Assembly: GCF_000392615.1 (NCBI RefSeq)
Contig: NZ_KB933398.1
Span: 3,943,851-4,007,850, forward strand
Direction: 5' to 3'
DNA: 64,000 nt
Origin: Lysinibacillus sphaericus OT4b.31
GTDB lineage: Bacteria; Bacillota; Bacilli; Bacillales_A; Planococcaceae
Notes under the pieces: generated by a model
Told to the model about the DNA's origin: nothing
What the model saw: only the letters and a program-made list of their open reading frames with translations
Database searches by the model: none
Program-made: the position numbers and the translations under genes
Part shown: positions 1-10,800 of the stretch, piece by piece
Layout of the letters: every line of letters starts with the position of its first letter
Position numbering within the stretch: position 1 is the first letter of the stretch

Positions 1-218
1 ACGAAGAACAAAATGATAAAGTACAGAATATATGTTGCAGCTTCAAAACCTGCTGTTGCTGTACCACTCTTCTTTACTGAGGCTAACACTTCAGCATTCA
101 TTTGTAATGTCACAAAAGAAAAATATAGCGTGACACTAAAAATAAGCGCAAAGAAATATAAGTAATAATGCTTCATATTTTTCTTCATGCTGCGGAACAC
201 GAGTTTACTAAGACTCAT
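1..218 (-). CDS. BceB-type ABC transporter permease, N-terminal part (cut by window edge)
   Basis: Reading the minus strand from the ATG at 218 gives 72 open codons to the window edge. The product starts [19 protein letters not shown], then has a hydrophobic segment (about residues 18-37) and an extracytoplasmic-looking stretch before a second hydrophobic run. A short basic N-terminus and an early first helix are typical of FtsX-like permeases of the BceB/YxdM family, which work with a dedicated ATPase to remove peptide antibiotics from the envelope. The ORF overlaps the end of the ATPase gene by 11 nt, implying translational coupling. The rest of the protein (usually over 600 residues) lies outside the window, so the family call rests on context and the N-terminus. 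Confidence 0.75.
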   Translation of the reverse strand, partial: MSLSKLVFRSMKKNMKHYYLYFFALIFSVTLYFSFVTLQMNAEVLASVKKSGTATAGFEAATYILYFIILFF

Positions 219-969
219 AACCGTCACCACCTAGCACGCTTTGCGTATGCATGATTTCCTGAAAAAATGCCTGCCTTGTCTTATCACCTTTATATAGCTC
301 ACTATAAATGAGTCCATCTTTTAAAAACAAAACACGTGTACAAAAGCTTGCTGCCACCGCATCATGTGTAACCATCATAATCGTCGCTTCTTTCGCCTCA
401 TTAATACTTTGTAAGTTTTTTAGGAGCGCTGTAGCTGATTTTGAATCGAGCGCACCCGTTGGTTCATCCGCAAACACAAGGGATGGATTAGTAATCAGCG
501 CACGAGCAGCAGATGTTCGTTGCTTTTGACCACCTGATATTTCATTCGGATATTTATTTAATATATCTGTAATACCTAATAAGTGTGTTAGTTCTTTAAC
601 ACGACTCTCCGCAACAGCCTTTGGTAACTTACCAATCGCTAATGGCAGTAATATATTTTCTTTAACTGTTAATGTATCGAGTAAGTTGTAATCTTGGAAG
701 ATAAAGCCCAACTGTTCACGGCGGAAATTGGCTAGTGCCTTTTCCTTCATACCACGTAAGCTTTGACCATTTATTTCGATAACACCCTCAGTAGCAAAGT
801 CGATGGAACACAAAACATTTAATAGTGTCGTCTTACCTGAACCAGAGGGTCCCATAATACCTACGAATTCACCTTTGTTAACTTCTACATCAATGCCTTT
901 CAGTACTTCCTGAGCCGTTGATTTTTTACCATATACTTTTTTTACTTTACGTCCAATTAAAACCGCCAC
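208..969 (-). CDS. BceA-type ABC transporter ATP-binding protein
   Basis: This 253-residue ATPase has Walker [10 protein letters not shown] near residue 40, a Q-loop (IFQDYNLL), signature ISGGQKQR and Walker [14 protein letters not shown]. The [10 protein letters not shown] form is characteristic of MacB/LolD/BceA ATPases, which energise FtsX-like permeases. The start is GTG, with a GGAAGGGG ribosome site upstream. It follows the kinase gene by 96 nt and overlaps the permease by 11 nt. A terminator at the end of the kinase gene suggests that ATPase and permease form their own transcript, as in bceAB of Bacillus subtilis, where the adjacent regulator induces it. The likely role is detoxification of cell-wall-targeting peptides; the substrate cannot be told from sequence. 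Confidence 0.9.
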   Translation of the reverse strand: MAVLIGRKVKKVYGKKSTAQEVLKGIDVEVNKGEFVGIMGPSGSGKTTLLNVLCSIDFATEGVIEINGQSLRGMKEKALANFRREQLGFIFQDYNLLDTLTVKENILLPLAIGKLPKAVAESRVKELTHLLGITDILNKYPNEISGGQKQRTSAARALITNPSLVFADEPTGALDSKSATALLKNLQSINEAKEATIMMVTHDAVAASFCTRVLFLKDGLIYSELYKGDKTRQAFFQEIMHTQSVLGGDGYES

Positions 970-1040
970 TTAGTCGCGCCCCTTCCTATAGCCCAAGTGT
1001 ACCCTGTCTGCTAAATGATTTCGTGCGTTTTACATGACAA

Positions 1041-1075
1041 TATAAAAAGGTAGGTGACAATTTCGTCATCTACCT
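1041..1075 (-). terminator. Terminator of the Bce-type regulator-kinase transcript
   Basis: Arms 1048-1058 and 1065-1075 form an 11-bp stem with one mismatch, followed on the minus strand by TTTTTATATT. The stem includes the last codons and TGA of the kinase gene, so regulator and kinase end here and the ATPase-permease pair is probably transcribed separately. Confidence 0.7.
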
Positions 1076-2088
1076 GTTAGTTTGACATATTCATTTTGCA
1101 AGGGAAAACGTAATGTAAATATGGAACCTTCACCAACCTCGGACTGCACACTAATACGAATACCGATTTTCACTGCCACATTATGTGCCAAGTATAAACC
1201 CATGCCTGTTGATTGTGCAGACTCTCTACCAGCTGTCCCCGTATAAGACTTTTGAAAGATACGCGGTATATCATCCTTACGAATACCCATACCTTCATCT
1301 TTTATATGTAGTAATTGTGCGCCAGTCGCATCTACTTCCGAAAAAATCAATACCTCCGTATTTGCAGGACTATATTTAATGGCATTTGATAGGATTTGTC
1401 GTACAATAAATGCTAACCATTTACCATCTGTCATGACAATCTCCGATAATTCTGCCACATCAAAGCCAATTCCCCTTTCCAAACACCATGGCTGCATTGC
1501 ACGGATTTCCTTGTAAACAACCATACGAAGTTCAATTTCCGTCATATAATTATCTTTTTCAATTGAAGCAAGACGCGTTTGATGTAACTGTTGATCGACT
1601 AGTAAATGAAGTCTAAGCCACTCATGTTCTAATTTTCGACGTAATACTAAATCATCTATCTGAGACAACATTAAATTAATGGATGTTAAAGGTGCCTTCA
1701 CCTCATGTACCCAAGCTAGAAGCTCGTCTGAATACTCCTGTAATTGTACCTTTGCTTTGTTCAACTCCATATCCTTTACATAGAACACATCTTCAAGTTT
1801 CGTAAAATATGCATCTTGAAACGGTGACAGGTCCATACTTTTACTATGAACATCATCTAGCTGTCCATCCACATTTCCCAGGAAATCTTTTAGCTGACCT
1901 ACTTCTACAATATAACGCCACAGCAAAAATATCAAAAAACTAACAAACATACAAATATTAACATAAGTAATCGAAATACTCACTAATCCAACGTCTAAAA
2001 AAAATAATATGTTGAGTGTCACTACGATAAACACATAAAACCCTATCCATGCTAGTCGTTCTTTAAAAAATAATAGAAGCATCCACAT
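1066..2088 (-). CDS. BceS-type intramembrane-sensing histidine kinase
   Basis: This 340-residue kinase has two closely spaced membrane helices in the first 60 residues and almost no extracytoplasmic loop, the hallmark of intramembrane-sensing kinases of the BceS/YxdK group. A linker leads to the phospho-acceptor helix (WVHEVKAPLTS, His near residue 130) and an ATPase domain with N box (LSNAIKYSP), G1 box (DEGMGI) and G2 box (GMGLYL). Such kinases usually do not sense peptide directly but read the activity of the partner BceAB-type transporter, here encoded next door. The ATG directly follows the regulator's TGA, so the two genes are translationally coupled. Confidence 0.88.
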   Translation of the reverse strand: MWMLLLFFKERLAWIGFYVFIVVTLNILFFLDVGLVSISITYVNICMFVSFLIFLLWRYIVEVGQLKDFLGNVDGQLDDVHSKSMDLSPFQDAYFTKLEDVFYVKDMELNKAKVQLQEYSDELLAWVHEVKAPLTSINLMLSQIDDLVLRRKLEHEWLRLHLLVDQQLHQTRLASIEKDNYMTEIELRMVVYKEIRAMQPWCLERGIGFDVAELSEIVMTDGKWLAFIVRQILSNAIKYSPANTEVLIFSEVDATGAQLLHIKDEGMGIRKDDIPRIFQKSYTGTAGRESAQSTGMGLYLAHNVAVKIGIRISVQSEVGEGSIFTLRFPLQNEYVKLTGR

Positions 2089-2778
2089 TCACGTCCCTTG
2101 CGTTACCGCCATATAACCCAGCCCTTTTTTTGTTAAAATGACTTCCTGCAACCCGATATCTTCCAGTTTTGTACGTAAACGATTTACATTTACAGATAAT
2201 GTATTATCGTTAACAAATCGCTCATCGTCCCATAATTTCCTCATTAGGTCATCCCTCGAAACAATTTGATTAGCCTTTTCCACTAAAATGCGTAATATAA
2301 AGAGTTCATTTTTAGTCAAAGATATCAACTGTCCTTCATACATAATTTCGCTTCTTGCATAATCAATAACTGCATCATTAAAACGTGTGACTTCCAACTG
2401 TTCTTCTACATAGTCATAAGTACGACGTAAAATTGCTTGTACCTTTGCAAGCAATACTTCCATATGAAAAGGTTTTTGTATAAAGTCATCGGCACCCATT
2501 TGCATGGCCATAACCATATCCATTGGGTGATCGCGTGAAGATAGAAAGAGAATTGGCACCTTCGAAATATGCCTTATTTCGCGACACCAATGAAAGCCAT
2601 CATAAGCAGGTAGTTGTATATCAATTAATACAAGTTGTGGCTTCTCCTCTATAAAATCAGCCATCACCTTTTGAAAATCTCTTGGGCCACTAACTTGTAG
2701 TGACCATTGTGCAAAGCGATCTTTAATCATTTCAAAAATTGATGGATCATCTTCTATCAATAAAACCTTCATTTCCAT
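2089..2778 (-). CDS. OmpR-family response regulator, BceR type
   Basis: This 229-residue regulator has a receiver domain (acidic pocket LIEDD, phospho-acceptor Asp in LIDIQLPA near residue 57, Lys in FIQKPF) and a C-terminal winged-helix DNA-binding domain (NTLSVNVNRLRTKLE). Length and domain order fit BceR/YxdJ regulators, which activate the neighbouring ABC transporter. A GGGGAGGAAGGGG ribosome site supports the ATG at 2778; an in-frame ATG six bases on is possible but less well spaced. It lies behind the tuf terminator, so it needs its own promoter; no convincing one was seen. Confidence 0.88.
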   Translation of the reverse strand: MEMKVLLIEDDPSIFEMIKDRFAQWSLQVSGPRDFQKVMADFIEEKPQLVLIDIQLPAYDGFHWCREIRHISKVPILFLSSRDHPMDMVMAMQMGADDFIQKPFHMEVLLAKVQAILRRTYDYVEEQLEVTRFNDAVIDYARSEIMYEGQLISLTKNELFILRILVEKANQIVSRDDLMRKLWDDERFVNDNTLSVNVNRLRTKLEDIGLQEVILTKKGLGYMAVTQGT

Positions 2779-2810
2779 ACATAAGCGCCCCTTCCTCCCC
2801 TAATTTTAAC

Positions 2811-2849
2811 ATAAAAAACCAATCTGTAAGCGTCCCTACAGATTGGTTT
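2811..2849 (-). terminator. Terminator of the str operon after tuf
   Basis: A perfect 13-bp stem (2816-2828 with 2837-2849) with an 8-nt loop is followed on the minus strand by a run of T. It lies 24 nt beyond the tuf stop codon and separates it from the downstream regulator gene. Confidence 0.9.
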
Positions 2850-2872
2850 AGAAAAATTAGCTTGCGCTAAAA

Positions 2873-4060
2873 TTATTTTTGGATAGTAGCTACTACGCCA
2901 GCGCCTACAGTACGGCCACCCTCACGGATAGAGAATTTAGTACCTTCTTCAAGAGCGATTGGAGCGATAAGTTCTACAGTCATTTCGATGTTATCACCAG
3001 GCATTACCATTTCAACGCCTTCTGGTAAGTTACAGATACCTGTTACGTCAGTTGTACGGAAGTAGAACTGAGGACGGTAGTTAGAGAAGAATGGAGTATG
3101 ACGGCCACCCTCTTCTTTAGATAAAACGTAAACTTCAGCTTTGAAGTTTGTGTGTGGAGTGATTGAGCCTGGTTTAGCTAATACTTGACCACGTTGGATA
3201 TCTTCACGAGCTACACCACGAAGTAAAGCACCAATGTTGTCACCAGCTTCAGCATAGTCTAATAATTTACGGAACATTTCTACACCTGTTACAGTTGTAG
3301 ATTTAGCTTCTTCGTTAATACCAACGATTTCAATTACGTCGCCGACTTTAACTACACCACGTTCAACACGGCCAGTTGCTACTGTACCACGACCAGTGAT
3401 AGAGAATACGTCCTCTACTGGCATCATGAATGGTTTGTCAGTTTGACGTTCTGGAGTTGGGATATAAGAATCTACAGCGTCCATTAATTCAACGATTTTT
3501 TCTTCCCATTCTGCTTCGCCTTCAAGAGCTTTAAGAGCAGAACCTTTGATTACAGGAATATCGTCGCCTGGGAAGTCATATTCAGATAGTAGGTCACGGA
3601 TTTCCATTTCTACTAACTCTAATAATTCTTCGTCGTCAACCATATCACATTTGTTCATGAATACTACTAAGTATGGAACACCAACTTGACGAGATAAAAG
3701 GATGTGTTCACGAGTTTGTGGCATTGGGCCATCAGCAGCAGATACTACTAAGATACCGCCGTCCATTTGTGCAGCGCCAGTGATCATGTTTTTAACATAG
3801 TCAGCATGTCCTGGGCAGTCAACGTGTGCATAGTGACGAGTTTCTGTTTCGTATTCTACGTGAGAAGTATTGATTGTAATACCACGTTCTTTTTCTTCTG
3901 GTGCGTTATCGATGTCAGCGTAAGACTTAGCTGTACCACCCATTTTTTTAGAAAGAACTGTAGCGATTGCAGCAGTTAGAGTAGTTTTACCATGGTCAAC
4001 GTGTCCGATTGTACCAATGTTAGCATGCGTTTTTGAACGGTCAAATTTTTCTTTAGCCAT
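2873..4060 (-). CDS. tuf: Translation elongation factor EF-Tu
   Basis: This 395-residue GTPase delivers aminoacyl-tRNA to the ribosomal A site. It shows G1 GHVDHGKTT near residue 19, G2 around RGITI, G3 DCPGHADY near residue 81 and G4 NKCD near residue 136, followed by the two beta-barrel domains ending [10 protein letters not shown]. An in-frame extension reaches 4078, but ATG 4060 fits the conserved MAKEKFDR start and has a GAGGAGG ribosome site. It is the last gene of the str operon, 136 nt after fusA. The gap holds no obvious terminator, so it can be cotranscribed. Confidence 0.98.
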   Translation of the reverse strand: MAKEKFDRSKTHANIGTIGHVDHGKTTLTAAIATVLSKKMGGTAKSYADIDNAPEEKERGITINTSHVEYETETRHYAHVDCPGHADYVKNMITGAAQMDGGILVVSAADGPMPQTREHILLSRQVGVPYLVVFMNKCDMVDDEELLELVEMEIRDLLSEYDFPGDDIPVIKGSALKALEGEAEWEEKIVELMDAVDSYIPTPERQTDKPFMMPVEDVFSITGRGTVATGRVERGVVKVGDVIEIVGINEEAKSTTVTGVEMFRKLLDYAEAGDNIGALLRGVAREDIQRGQVLAKPGSITPHTNFKAEVYVLSKEEGGRHTPFFSNYRPQFYFRTTDVTGICNLPEGVEMVMPGDNIEMTVELIAPIALEEGTKFSIREGGRTVGAGVVATIQK

Positions 4061-4196
4061 TAGAGATTGCCTCCTCAAAATTATATGTTTTATTTTTGGA
4101 ATTTATAGAATGAATGCTGATAGAGAACGGGCCCATCCCCTATCCTGCAATCATAGCTTACAAATTAGTTATACTTTATGCAAGATGAAAATTCAA

Positions 4197-6275
4197 TTAT
4201 TCACCTTTATTTTTTTTGATGATTTCAGCAGCGATTGATTTTGGTACTTCTTCATAATGATCAAATGTCATTGAGAATACACCACGACCTTGCGTTGCAG
4301 AACGAAGAGTCGTTGCATAACCAAACATTTCCGCTAAAGGAACCATTGCACGAACAACTTGAGAGTTACCGCGAGCATCCATACCCTCAACGCGTCCACG
4401 ACGAGAAGTAATGTTACCCATGATATCACCAAGGTATTCTTCTGGAATTACAACTTCAACTTTCATCATTGGTTCTAAAATAACAGCGTCACATTGTTTC
4501 GAAGCTTCTTTAAGAGCCATAGATGCAGCAATTTTGAACGCCATCTCATTCGAGTCAACGTCATGGTAAGAACCGAATACTAATTTCGCTTTAATGTCGA
4601 TTAGAGGGTAACCAGCTACTACACCGCGGTCAAGAGAGTCACGAAGACCAGCTTCAACTGCAGGAATGTATTCACGAGGAATTACACCACCAACGATAGC
4701 GTTTTCGAATTCAAAGCCTTTACCTTCTTCATTTGGAGAGAACTCAATCGTTACGTCTCCGTACTGTCCACGACCACCAGATTGGCGAGTGAATTTACCT
4801 TGAACTTTTGCTGAGCCACGGAATGTTTCACGGTAAGATACCATTGGAGCACCTACGTTAGCTTCTACTTTAAATTCACGGCGCATACGGTCAACTAAGA
4901 TATCAAGGTGAAGCTCACCCATACCTGAGATGATTGTTTGTCCAGTTTCTGTGTCAGTGTGAGCACGGAAAGTTGGATCCTCTTCTTGAAGTTTTTGTAA
5001 AGCTTGACCCATTTTATCTTGGTCAGCTTTTGATTTTGGTTCTACAGAAAGAGAAATTACTGGCTCAGGGAACTCCATTGATTCAAGAATAACTAGGTTT
5101 TTCTCGTCACATAGAGTATCACCAGTAGTAGTATCTTTAAGACCTACTGCTGCTGCGATGTCCCCAGCGAATACTTTAGAAATCTCTTCACGAGAGTTAG
5201 CGTGCATTTGTAGGATACGACCAACACGTTCACGTTTACCTTTAGAAGAGTTTTGTACGTATGAACCTGAATCTAATGTTCCAGAGTACACACGGAAGAA
5301 AGTTAACTTACCTACGAATGGGTCAGTCATAACTTTGAATGCAAGAGCTGAGAATGGCTCTTCATCAGAAGATTTACGTTCTAACTCATCGTCACCATCT
5401 ACTGAAGTACCTTTGATTGCTGGTACATCAACTGGAGATGGTAAGTAATCGATAACTGCATTTAACATTGGGCGTACGCCTTTGTGTTTGAATGCTGTAC
5501 CACAGATTACTGGGTAGAATTCTACTGCGATCGTAGCACGACGGATAGCCGCTTTAAGTTCAGCAACAGAAATTTCTTCGCCTTCTAAATATTTTTCCAT
5601 GATTTCTTCATCAACACTTGCAACAGCGTCGATTAATTTTTCACGGTATTCTTCAGCTTGTGCGCGGTATTCTTCAGGAATTTCACCTTCAGTTACTGCT
5701 GTACCTTTTTCGTCGCCGTAGAAAGTAGCTTTCATTTCAACTAGGTCGATGATTGCAGAGAACTCATCTTCAGCTCCGATAGGTAATTGGACAGGATGAG
5801 CGTTTGCTTGTAAACGATCGTGTAGAGTTCCTACAGAATATAAGAAATCTGCTCCTGTTTTGTCCATTTTGTTAATGAATACAATACGTGGAACACCGTA
5901 TGTTGTAGCTTGACGCCATACAGTTTCAGTTTGAGGCTCAACACCTGATTGAGCATCAAGTACTGTTACAGCACCGTCAAGTACGCGTAATGAACGTTCT
6001 ACTTCTACAGTGAAGTCTACGTGTCCAGGAGTATCGATGATGTTTACACGGTGGCCTGCCCATTGTGCTGTTGTTGCAGCAGAAGTGATTGTAATACCAC
6101 GTTCTTGCTCTTGCTCCATCCAGTCCATTTGAGAAGCGCCTTCATGTGTTTCACCGATTTTGTGAATCTTACCAGTGTAATAAAGGATACGCTCAGTTGT
6201 TGTTGTTTTACCAGCATCAATGTGAGCCATGATCCCAATATTACGAGTATTCTCAAGTGAGAATTCGCGTTTCAT
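4197..6275 (-). CDS. fusA: Translation elongation factor EF-G
   Basis: This 692-residue translocase GTPase has G1 AHIDAGKTT near residue 17, G2 RGITI, G3 DTPGHVDF and G4 NKMDKTGAD, followed by domains II-V typical of EF-G. Length matches Bacillus FusA. It drives tRNA-mRNA translocation and, with RRF, ribosome recycling. The ATG has a GGAAGGAG ribosome site. It follows rpsG after 80 nt, in a gap with an intercistronic hairpin. No fusidic-acid-type substitution was evident, but positions were not compared exhaustively. Confidence 0.98.
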   Translation of the reverse strand: MKREFSLENTRNIGIMAHIDAGKTTTTERILYYTGKIHKIGETHEGASQMDWMEQEQERGITITSAATTAQWAGHRVNIIDTPGHVDFTVEVERSLRVLDGAVTVLDAQSGVEPQTETVWRQATTYGVPRIVFINKMDKTGADFLYSVGTLHDRLQANAHPVQLPIGAEDEFSAIIDLVEMKATFYGDEKGTAVTEGEIPEEYRAQAEEYREKLIDAVASVDEEIMEKYLEGEEISVAELKAAIRRATIAVEFYPVICGTAFKHKGVRPMLNAVIDYLPSPVDVPAIKGTSVDGDDELERKSSDEEPFSALAFKVMTDPFVGKLTFFRVYSGTLDSGSYVQNSSKGKRERVGRILQMHANSREEISKVFAGDIAAAVGLKDTTTGDTLCDEKNLVILESMEFPEPVISLSVEPKSKADQDKMGQALQKLQEEDPTFRAHTDTETGQTIISGMGELHLDILVDRMRREFKVEANVGAPMVSYRETFRGSAKVQGKFTRQSGGRGQYGDVTIEFSPNEEGKGFEFENAIVGGVIPREYIPAVEAGLRDSLDRGVVAGYPLIDIKAKLVFGSYHDVDSNEMAFKIAASMALKEASKQCDAVILEPMMKVEVVIPEEYLGDIMGNITSRRGRVEGMDARGNSQVVRAMVPLAEMFGYATTLRSATQGRGVFSMTFDHYEEVPKSIAAEIIKKNKGE

Positions 6276-6322
6276 AGGAAATTTCTCCTTCCATATTGGG
6301 GTAAAGACTGTATAAAAGACCT

Positions 6323-6346
6323 TGTGTTAGCCAATTAGCTAACACA
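6323..6346 (-). repeat. Intercistronic stem-loop between rpsG and fusA
   Basis: A perfect 9-bp inverted repeat (6323-6331 with 6338-6346) around a 6-nt loop lies in the 80-nt gap. Only a short TTTT occurs several bases after the stem, so it is a poor intrinsic terminator. It may affect mRNA stability or processing within the operon. Confidence 0.6.
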
Positions 6347-6355
6347 TAGGTTAAA

Positions 6356-6826
6356 TTACCAACGGTAGTGAGCGAATGCTTTGTTCGCTTCTGCCATTTT
6401 ATGCATATCTTCACGTTTCTTAACTGATGCACCAGTGTTGTTTGAAGCATCTAGGATTTCGTTAGCTAAACGCTCTTCCATAGTTTTTTCACCACGAAGA
6501 CGAGAATAGTTAACTAGGTAACGAAGACCTAAAGTTGTACGACGTTCTGGACGTACTTCAACCGGTACTTGGTAGTTAGAACCACCAACACGGCGAGCGC
6601 GTACTTCAAGAACTGGCATTACGTTATTTAGAGCAGCTTCGAATACTTCAATTGGATTTTCACCAGAACGTTCTTTAACAATCTCGAACGCACCGTATAA
6701 AATCTTTTGAGAAGTACCTCTTTTACCATCAACCATCATTTTATTGATTAAACGAGTTACTAGTTTTGAACTATAAATTGGATCTGGTAACACGTCACGT
6801 TTGGAAACAGGACCTTTACGAGGCAT
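6356..6826 (-). CDS. rpsG: 30S ribosomal protein S7
   Basis: This 156-residue protein starts [16 protein letters not shown] and ends AHYRW, as in Bacillus S7. S7 organises the 3' major domain of 16S rRNA at the head of the small subunit and contacts the E site. The ATG is preceded by AAAGGAGG. It is the third gene of the str operon after rplGB and rpsL. In E. coli S7 represses its own operon by binding the rpsL-rpsG gap; here that gap carries a strong hairpin, though S7 binding is only a guess. Confidence 0.98.
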   Translation of the reverse strand: MPRKGPVSKRDVLPDPIYSSKLVTRLINKMMVDGKRGTSQKILYGAFEIVKERSGENPIEVFEAALNNVMPVLEVRARRVGGSNYQVPVEVRPERRTTLGLRYLVNYSRLRGEKTMEERLANEILDASNNTGASVKKREDMHKMAEANKAFAHYRW

Positions 6827-6892
6827 GTGTTTTCCTCCTTTCGAATAGTTATCGATTTATTTTATAAAGTTGGCCTTGTCGTATTTGTCGGT

Positions 6893-6927
6893 CAAATATC
6901 AAATCTGCTAGCAAGATTTGATATTTG
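6893..6927 (-). repeat. Perfect 14-bp stem-loop between rpsL and rpsG
   Basis: Arms 6893-6906 and 6914-6927 are perfectly complementary around a 7-nt loop. On the minus strand the stem is followed by ACCGACAAAT, not a U-run, so it is not a classical terminator. It lies in the 150-nt rpsL-rpsG gap and could be a regulatory or processing element of the str mRNA. Confidence 0.7.
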
Positions 6928-6976
6928 TGACAACTAGTATGAGGCTCATTATTAGATAACGCGATTAAACGTTAAA

Positions 6977-7396
6977 TTATTTTTTTTCTTTAGGGCGTTT
7001 TGTTCCGTATTTAGAACGTGATTGTAAACGACCGTTTACACCAGCTGTATCAAGAGCTCCACGTACGATATGGTAACGAACACCCGCTAAGTCTTTTACG
7101 CGTCCGCCACGGATAAGAACAACACTGTGCTCTTGTAAGTTGTGGCCTTCACCTGGGATATAAGCTGTAACCTCAATTTGGTTAGTTAAACGTACACGAG
7201 CGTATTTACGTAACGCTGAGTTTGGTTTACGAGGTGTCATTGTACCAACACGAGTACAAACACCGCGTTTTTGTGGAGATTTAACATCAGTTAAAGATTT
7301 TTTAAATGAGTTATATCCTTTGTTTAACGCTGGTGATTTTGATTTCGTGATTTTAGATTGACGAGGCTTACGTACTAATTGGTTAATTGTAGGCAT
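6977..7396 (-). CDS. rpsL: 30S ribosomal protein S12 with non-consensus streptomycin-site residues
   Basis: This 139-residue S12 shapes the decoding centre and sets translational accuracy. The family motifs are present ([34 protein letters not shown]). Two residues differ from the usual bacterial sequence. Position 56 is Arg (codon CGT, 7229-7231), where most S12 have Lys; it corresponds to E. coli Lys42. Position 104 is Ala (codon GCG, 7085-7087), corresponding to E. coli Pro90. Both positions are classical sites of streptomycin-resistance or -dependence mutations. Lys101 is unchanged. The gene starts at an ATG with a GGGAGGAAAT ribosome site. Confidence 0.97.
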   Translation of the reverse strand: MPTINQLVRKPRQSKITKSKSPALNKGYNSFKKSLTDVKSPQKRGVCTRVGTMTPRKPNSALRKYARVRLTNQIEVTAYIPGEGHNLQEHSVVLIRGGRVKDLAGVRYHIVRGALDTAGVNGRLQSRSKYGTKRPKEKK

Positions 7397-7494
7397 CGGT
7401 ATTTCCTCCCTTCATTTATTCCTTGTTAATACCACACATCCAGGTGGTTCATTTTTTGGGTAAAAACAAAGTCTTTGTGTTTTATACACAAAAA

Positions 7495-7743
7495 CTACTC
7501 TACAGCAATAGCAACAACCGCTGCTCCAACGTGGATTCCACAGGCCTTGCCCAGTTCCCTTTTGGACTCAACAAGAATAACTGGCACACCGACTTCTCTC
7601 GCGAAAGTAATGGCCAAATCGGTTACCCAATTGTCTGCATCAAGTGCCACAAAAAGTTCTTTCACTGAGCCATCGCGCATTGCTTTTACTGCTTGCTTTG
7701 TACCTATGATTGTTTTACTAGCCCTTACTTTATCATAAGACAT
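7495..7743 (-). CDS. rplGB: L7Ae-family K-turn-binding protein (YbxF type)
   Basis: This 82-residue protein of the ribosomal L7Ae/L30e/S12e family resembles Bacillus YbxF, which binds kink-turn RNA. It shows the family core KTIIGTKQAVKAMRDGSVKELFVALDAD and a hydrophobic C-terminus. An ORF extends to 7749, but the GGAGGA ribosome site is correctly spaced (about 7 nt) only for ATG 7743, giving MSYDKV. It is the first gene of the str operon, directly behind a near-consensus promoter and 98 nt ahead of rpsL. Confidence 0.92.
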   Translation of the reverse strand: MSYDKVRASKTIIGTKQAVKAMRDGSVKELFVALDADNWVTDLAITFAREVGVPVILVESKRELGKACGIHVGAAVVAIAVE

Positions 7744-7788
7744 TTGCATATCCTCCGAAGTATAGACAGTTAACTATCAACCTTCAAT

Positions 7789-7817
7789 ATATTATCATTA
7801 CCAATTCCTACTGTCAA
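7789..7817 (-). promoter_or_regulatory. Sigma-A promoter of the rplGB-rpsL-rpsG-fusA-tuf operon
   Basis: On the minus strand TTGACA (7817-7812) is followed after exactly 17 nt by TAATAT (7794-7789). This is a near-perfect housekeeping promoter between the rpoC terminator and the first str gene. Confidence 0.85.
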
Positions 7818-7824
7818 CTAATAT

Positions 7825-7866
7825 CTTTAAAAAGACCGAAGAGATGGTAATAATCCATCTCTTCGG
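7825..7866 (-). terminator. Terminator after rpoC
   Basis: A perfect 12-bp stem (7836-7847 with 7855-7866, 7-nt loop) is followed on the minus strand by TCTTTTTAAAG. It isolates rpoC from the str operon promoter just downstream. Confidence 0.9.
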
Positions 7867-7881
7867 AGCTCGTTTTAATAG

Positions 7882-10800
7882 TTATTCAGCAGAAACTGTT
7901 TCTTCTAAATCAAGCTCATCTTTTTCAATACGGATTTGACGGTAACGTTGCATACCCGTACCTGCCGGAACAAGTTTACCAATAATTACGTTCTCTTTTA
8001 ATCCTAGAAGTTCATCACGTTTACCTTTAATGGCAGCATCTGTTAAGACACGAGTTGTTTCTTGGAATGATGCAGCAGATAAGAATGATTCTGTTTCAAG
8101 AGAAGCTTTTGTAATACCTAAAATAACAGGACGGCAAGTCGCAGGGTTTTTGCCATTTAATACAGCATCTGCATTTGCTTCTGAGAATTGGTGGATATCT
8201 AGTAATGAACCAGGTAATAATTCTGTATCACCAGCTTCAATTACACGCACTTTACGAAGCATTTGGCGAACCATTACCTCGATATGTTTATCTCCAATTT
8301 CTACCCCTTGCATACGGTATACTTTTTGAACTTCTTTTAACAGGTATACTTGAACTGTTGAAACGTCTTTAACTTTTAATAATTGTTTTGGATCGATAGA
8401 ACCTTCTGTCAATACCTGACCACGTTCTACAAAGTCGCCTTCTTGTACTTTCAGACGAGCATTGTAAGGTGCTGGGTATTTACGTGTTTCTACATCACCT
8501 TCAATTGTAATTTCTTTTAGACCTTCACGGATTTCAGTGATGTCTGAAACTGTACCTGCGATATCAGAAATAACTGATTGACCTTTAGGATTACGTGCTT
8601 CAAAAATCTCTTGGATACGTGGAAGACCTTGTGTAATATCATCCCCGGCAACCCCACCTGTATGGAATGTACGCATTGTTAACTGTGTACCTGGTTCACC
8701 GATTGATTGAGCTGCAATAATACCAACTGCTTCCCCAACTTCAACCTCTTCACCTGTTGCTAAGTTCATGCCGTAACATTTTTTACATACGCCATGTTTT
8801 GTATTACATGTAAATGCAGAACGAATTGTTACTTCTTCAATACCTAACTCAGTAATGATACGAGCGATATCTTGGTCGATTAGTCCGTCTTTTGCTAAAA
8901 TCACTTCGCCTGTTTCTGGATGATAAATTGTTTTCTTCGTATGACGGCCAACAATACGTTCGTCTAACGCTTCAATTAACTCTGTACCTTCCATTAACGC
9001 ACCAATTGTTAAACCACGGTCAGTTCCACAATCATCTTCACGAACGATAACATCTTGTGCTACGTCTACTAGACGACGAGTTAAGTAACCTGAATCGGCA
9101 GTTTTTAGGGCAGTATCGGCAAGACCTTTACGTGCACCATGCGTAGAGATGAAGTATTCCAATACTGTTAAGCCTTCACGGAATGAAGATTTGATTGGAA
9201 GTTCGATGATACGACCAGCCGGGTTGGCCATCAGACCACGCATACCAGCTAACTGTGTAAAGTTAGATGCGTTACCACGGGCACCTGAGTCAGACATCAT
9301 GAAGATTGGGTTTGTTTTCTCAAGCGATTTCATTAGTTTTGATTGGATTTCATCTTTCGCAGCACTCCAACTAGAGATAACGCGGTCATAACGCTCTTCC
9401 TCTGTGATGAAACCACGACGGAATTGTGCTTGCACTTTATCTACTTTGTCTTGTGCTATTGCTAAAATATCACCTTTATCCGGTAAAACCACGATGTCAG
9501 ATACACCAACAGTAATACCAGCTTTAGTAGAATATTTGAAACCTAGATTTTTCATACGGTCAAGCATTTTAGACGTTTCTGTAATATGGAAACGTTTGAA
9601 TACTTCAGCAATAATGTTACCTAAGAACTTTTTACGGAATGGATTTACAACTGGTACTGATGCAAAGTATTTGCGAAGGACAGCTGTACGTTGTGCTTCT
9701 ACTTTACCTTTTTCATCAAGTTCGTTGTAAGCAGCATCTGCTTCAAGCTCTTTTAATGTTTCTTCATCAATAGTTAAATTAACGAAATATTTTGCTGGTG
9801 TTTCTTGCTCTAAATTGAATGCAGTTGGTTCATTGATGAACGGGAATGATTCAGGCAAGATTTCGTTAAAGATTACTTTACCAACAGTAGTTAATAAGAA
9901 CATATTATTTTGTTCTTCAGTAAATGTTGGATTGTGTAGAGAACTTGCTTTTATAGCAATACGTGTATGCAAGTGTACATGACCTGTATCATACGCGATT
10001 AGCACTTCATTTGGACCATAGAAAATTGAACCTTCACCACAAGCATCTTCACGCTCAAGTGTTAGATAATAGTTACCTAATACCATATCTTGAGACGGTG
10101 TTACAACTGGTTTACCGTCTTTCGGGTTCAGGATATTTTGTGCCGCAAGCATTAGAAGACGAGCTTCAGCCTGTGCTTCCGCTGATAAAGGCACGTGTAC
10201 CGCCATTTGGTCACCATCGAAGTCAGCGTTATAAGCTGTACATACCAATGGGTGGAGACGAATGGCACGCCCTTCAACTAATGTTGGTTCAAACGCTTGG
10301 ATACCAAGACGGTGAAGCGTCGGTGCACGGTTAAGTAATACCGGATGCTCACGAATTACGTCTTCTAAAACGTCCCATACATCGTTGTTTAAACGTTCAA
10401 TTTTACGTTTAGCAGATTTAATGTTATGTGCAAGACCACGTTCTACTAACTCTTTCATGACGAAAGGTTTAAATAGCTCAATTGCCATTTCTTTTGGTAG
10501 ACCACATTGATACATTTTTAAGTTTGGACCTACTACGATAACCGAACGACCAGAGTAGTCAACACGTTTACCAAGTAAGTTTTGACGGAAACGACCTTGT
10601 TTACCTTTCAGCATGTGTGAAAGTGATTTTAACGGACGGTTACCTGGACCTGTTACCGGACGACCACGACGACCGTTATCGATTAATGCATCAACAGCTT
10701 CTTGTAACATACGTTTTTCGTTTTGAACGATGATGCTTGGTGCACCAAGGTCTAGTAAACGTTTTAAACGGTTGTTACGGTTGATCACTCGACGGTAAAG

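Noticed and set aside
9963..10334. Plus-strand open frame of 123 codons inside rpoC
   Set aside because: It is antisense to a highly conserved coding region, has no ribosome site and its composition mirrors the rpoC codon pattern.
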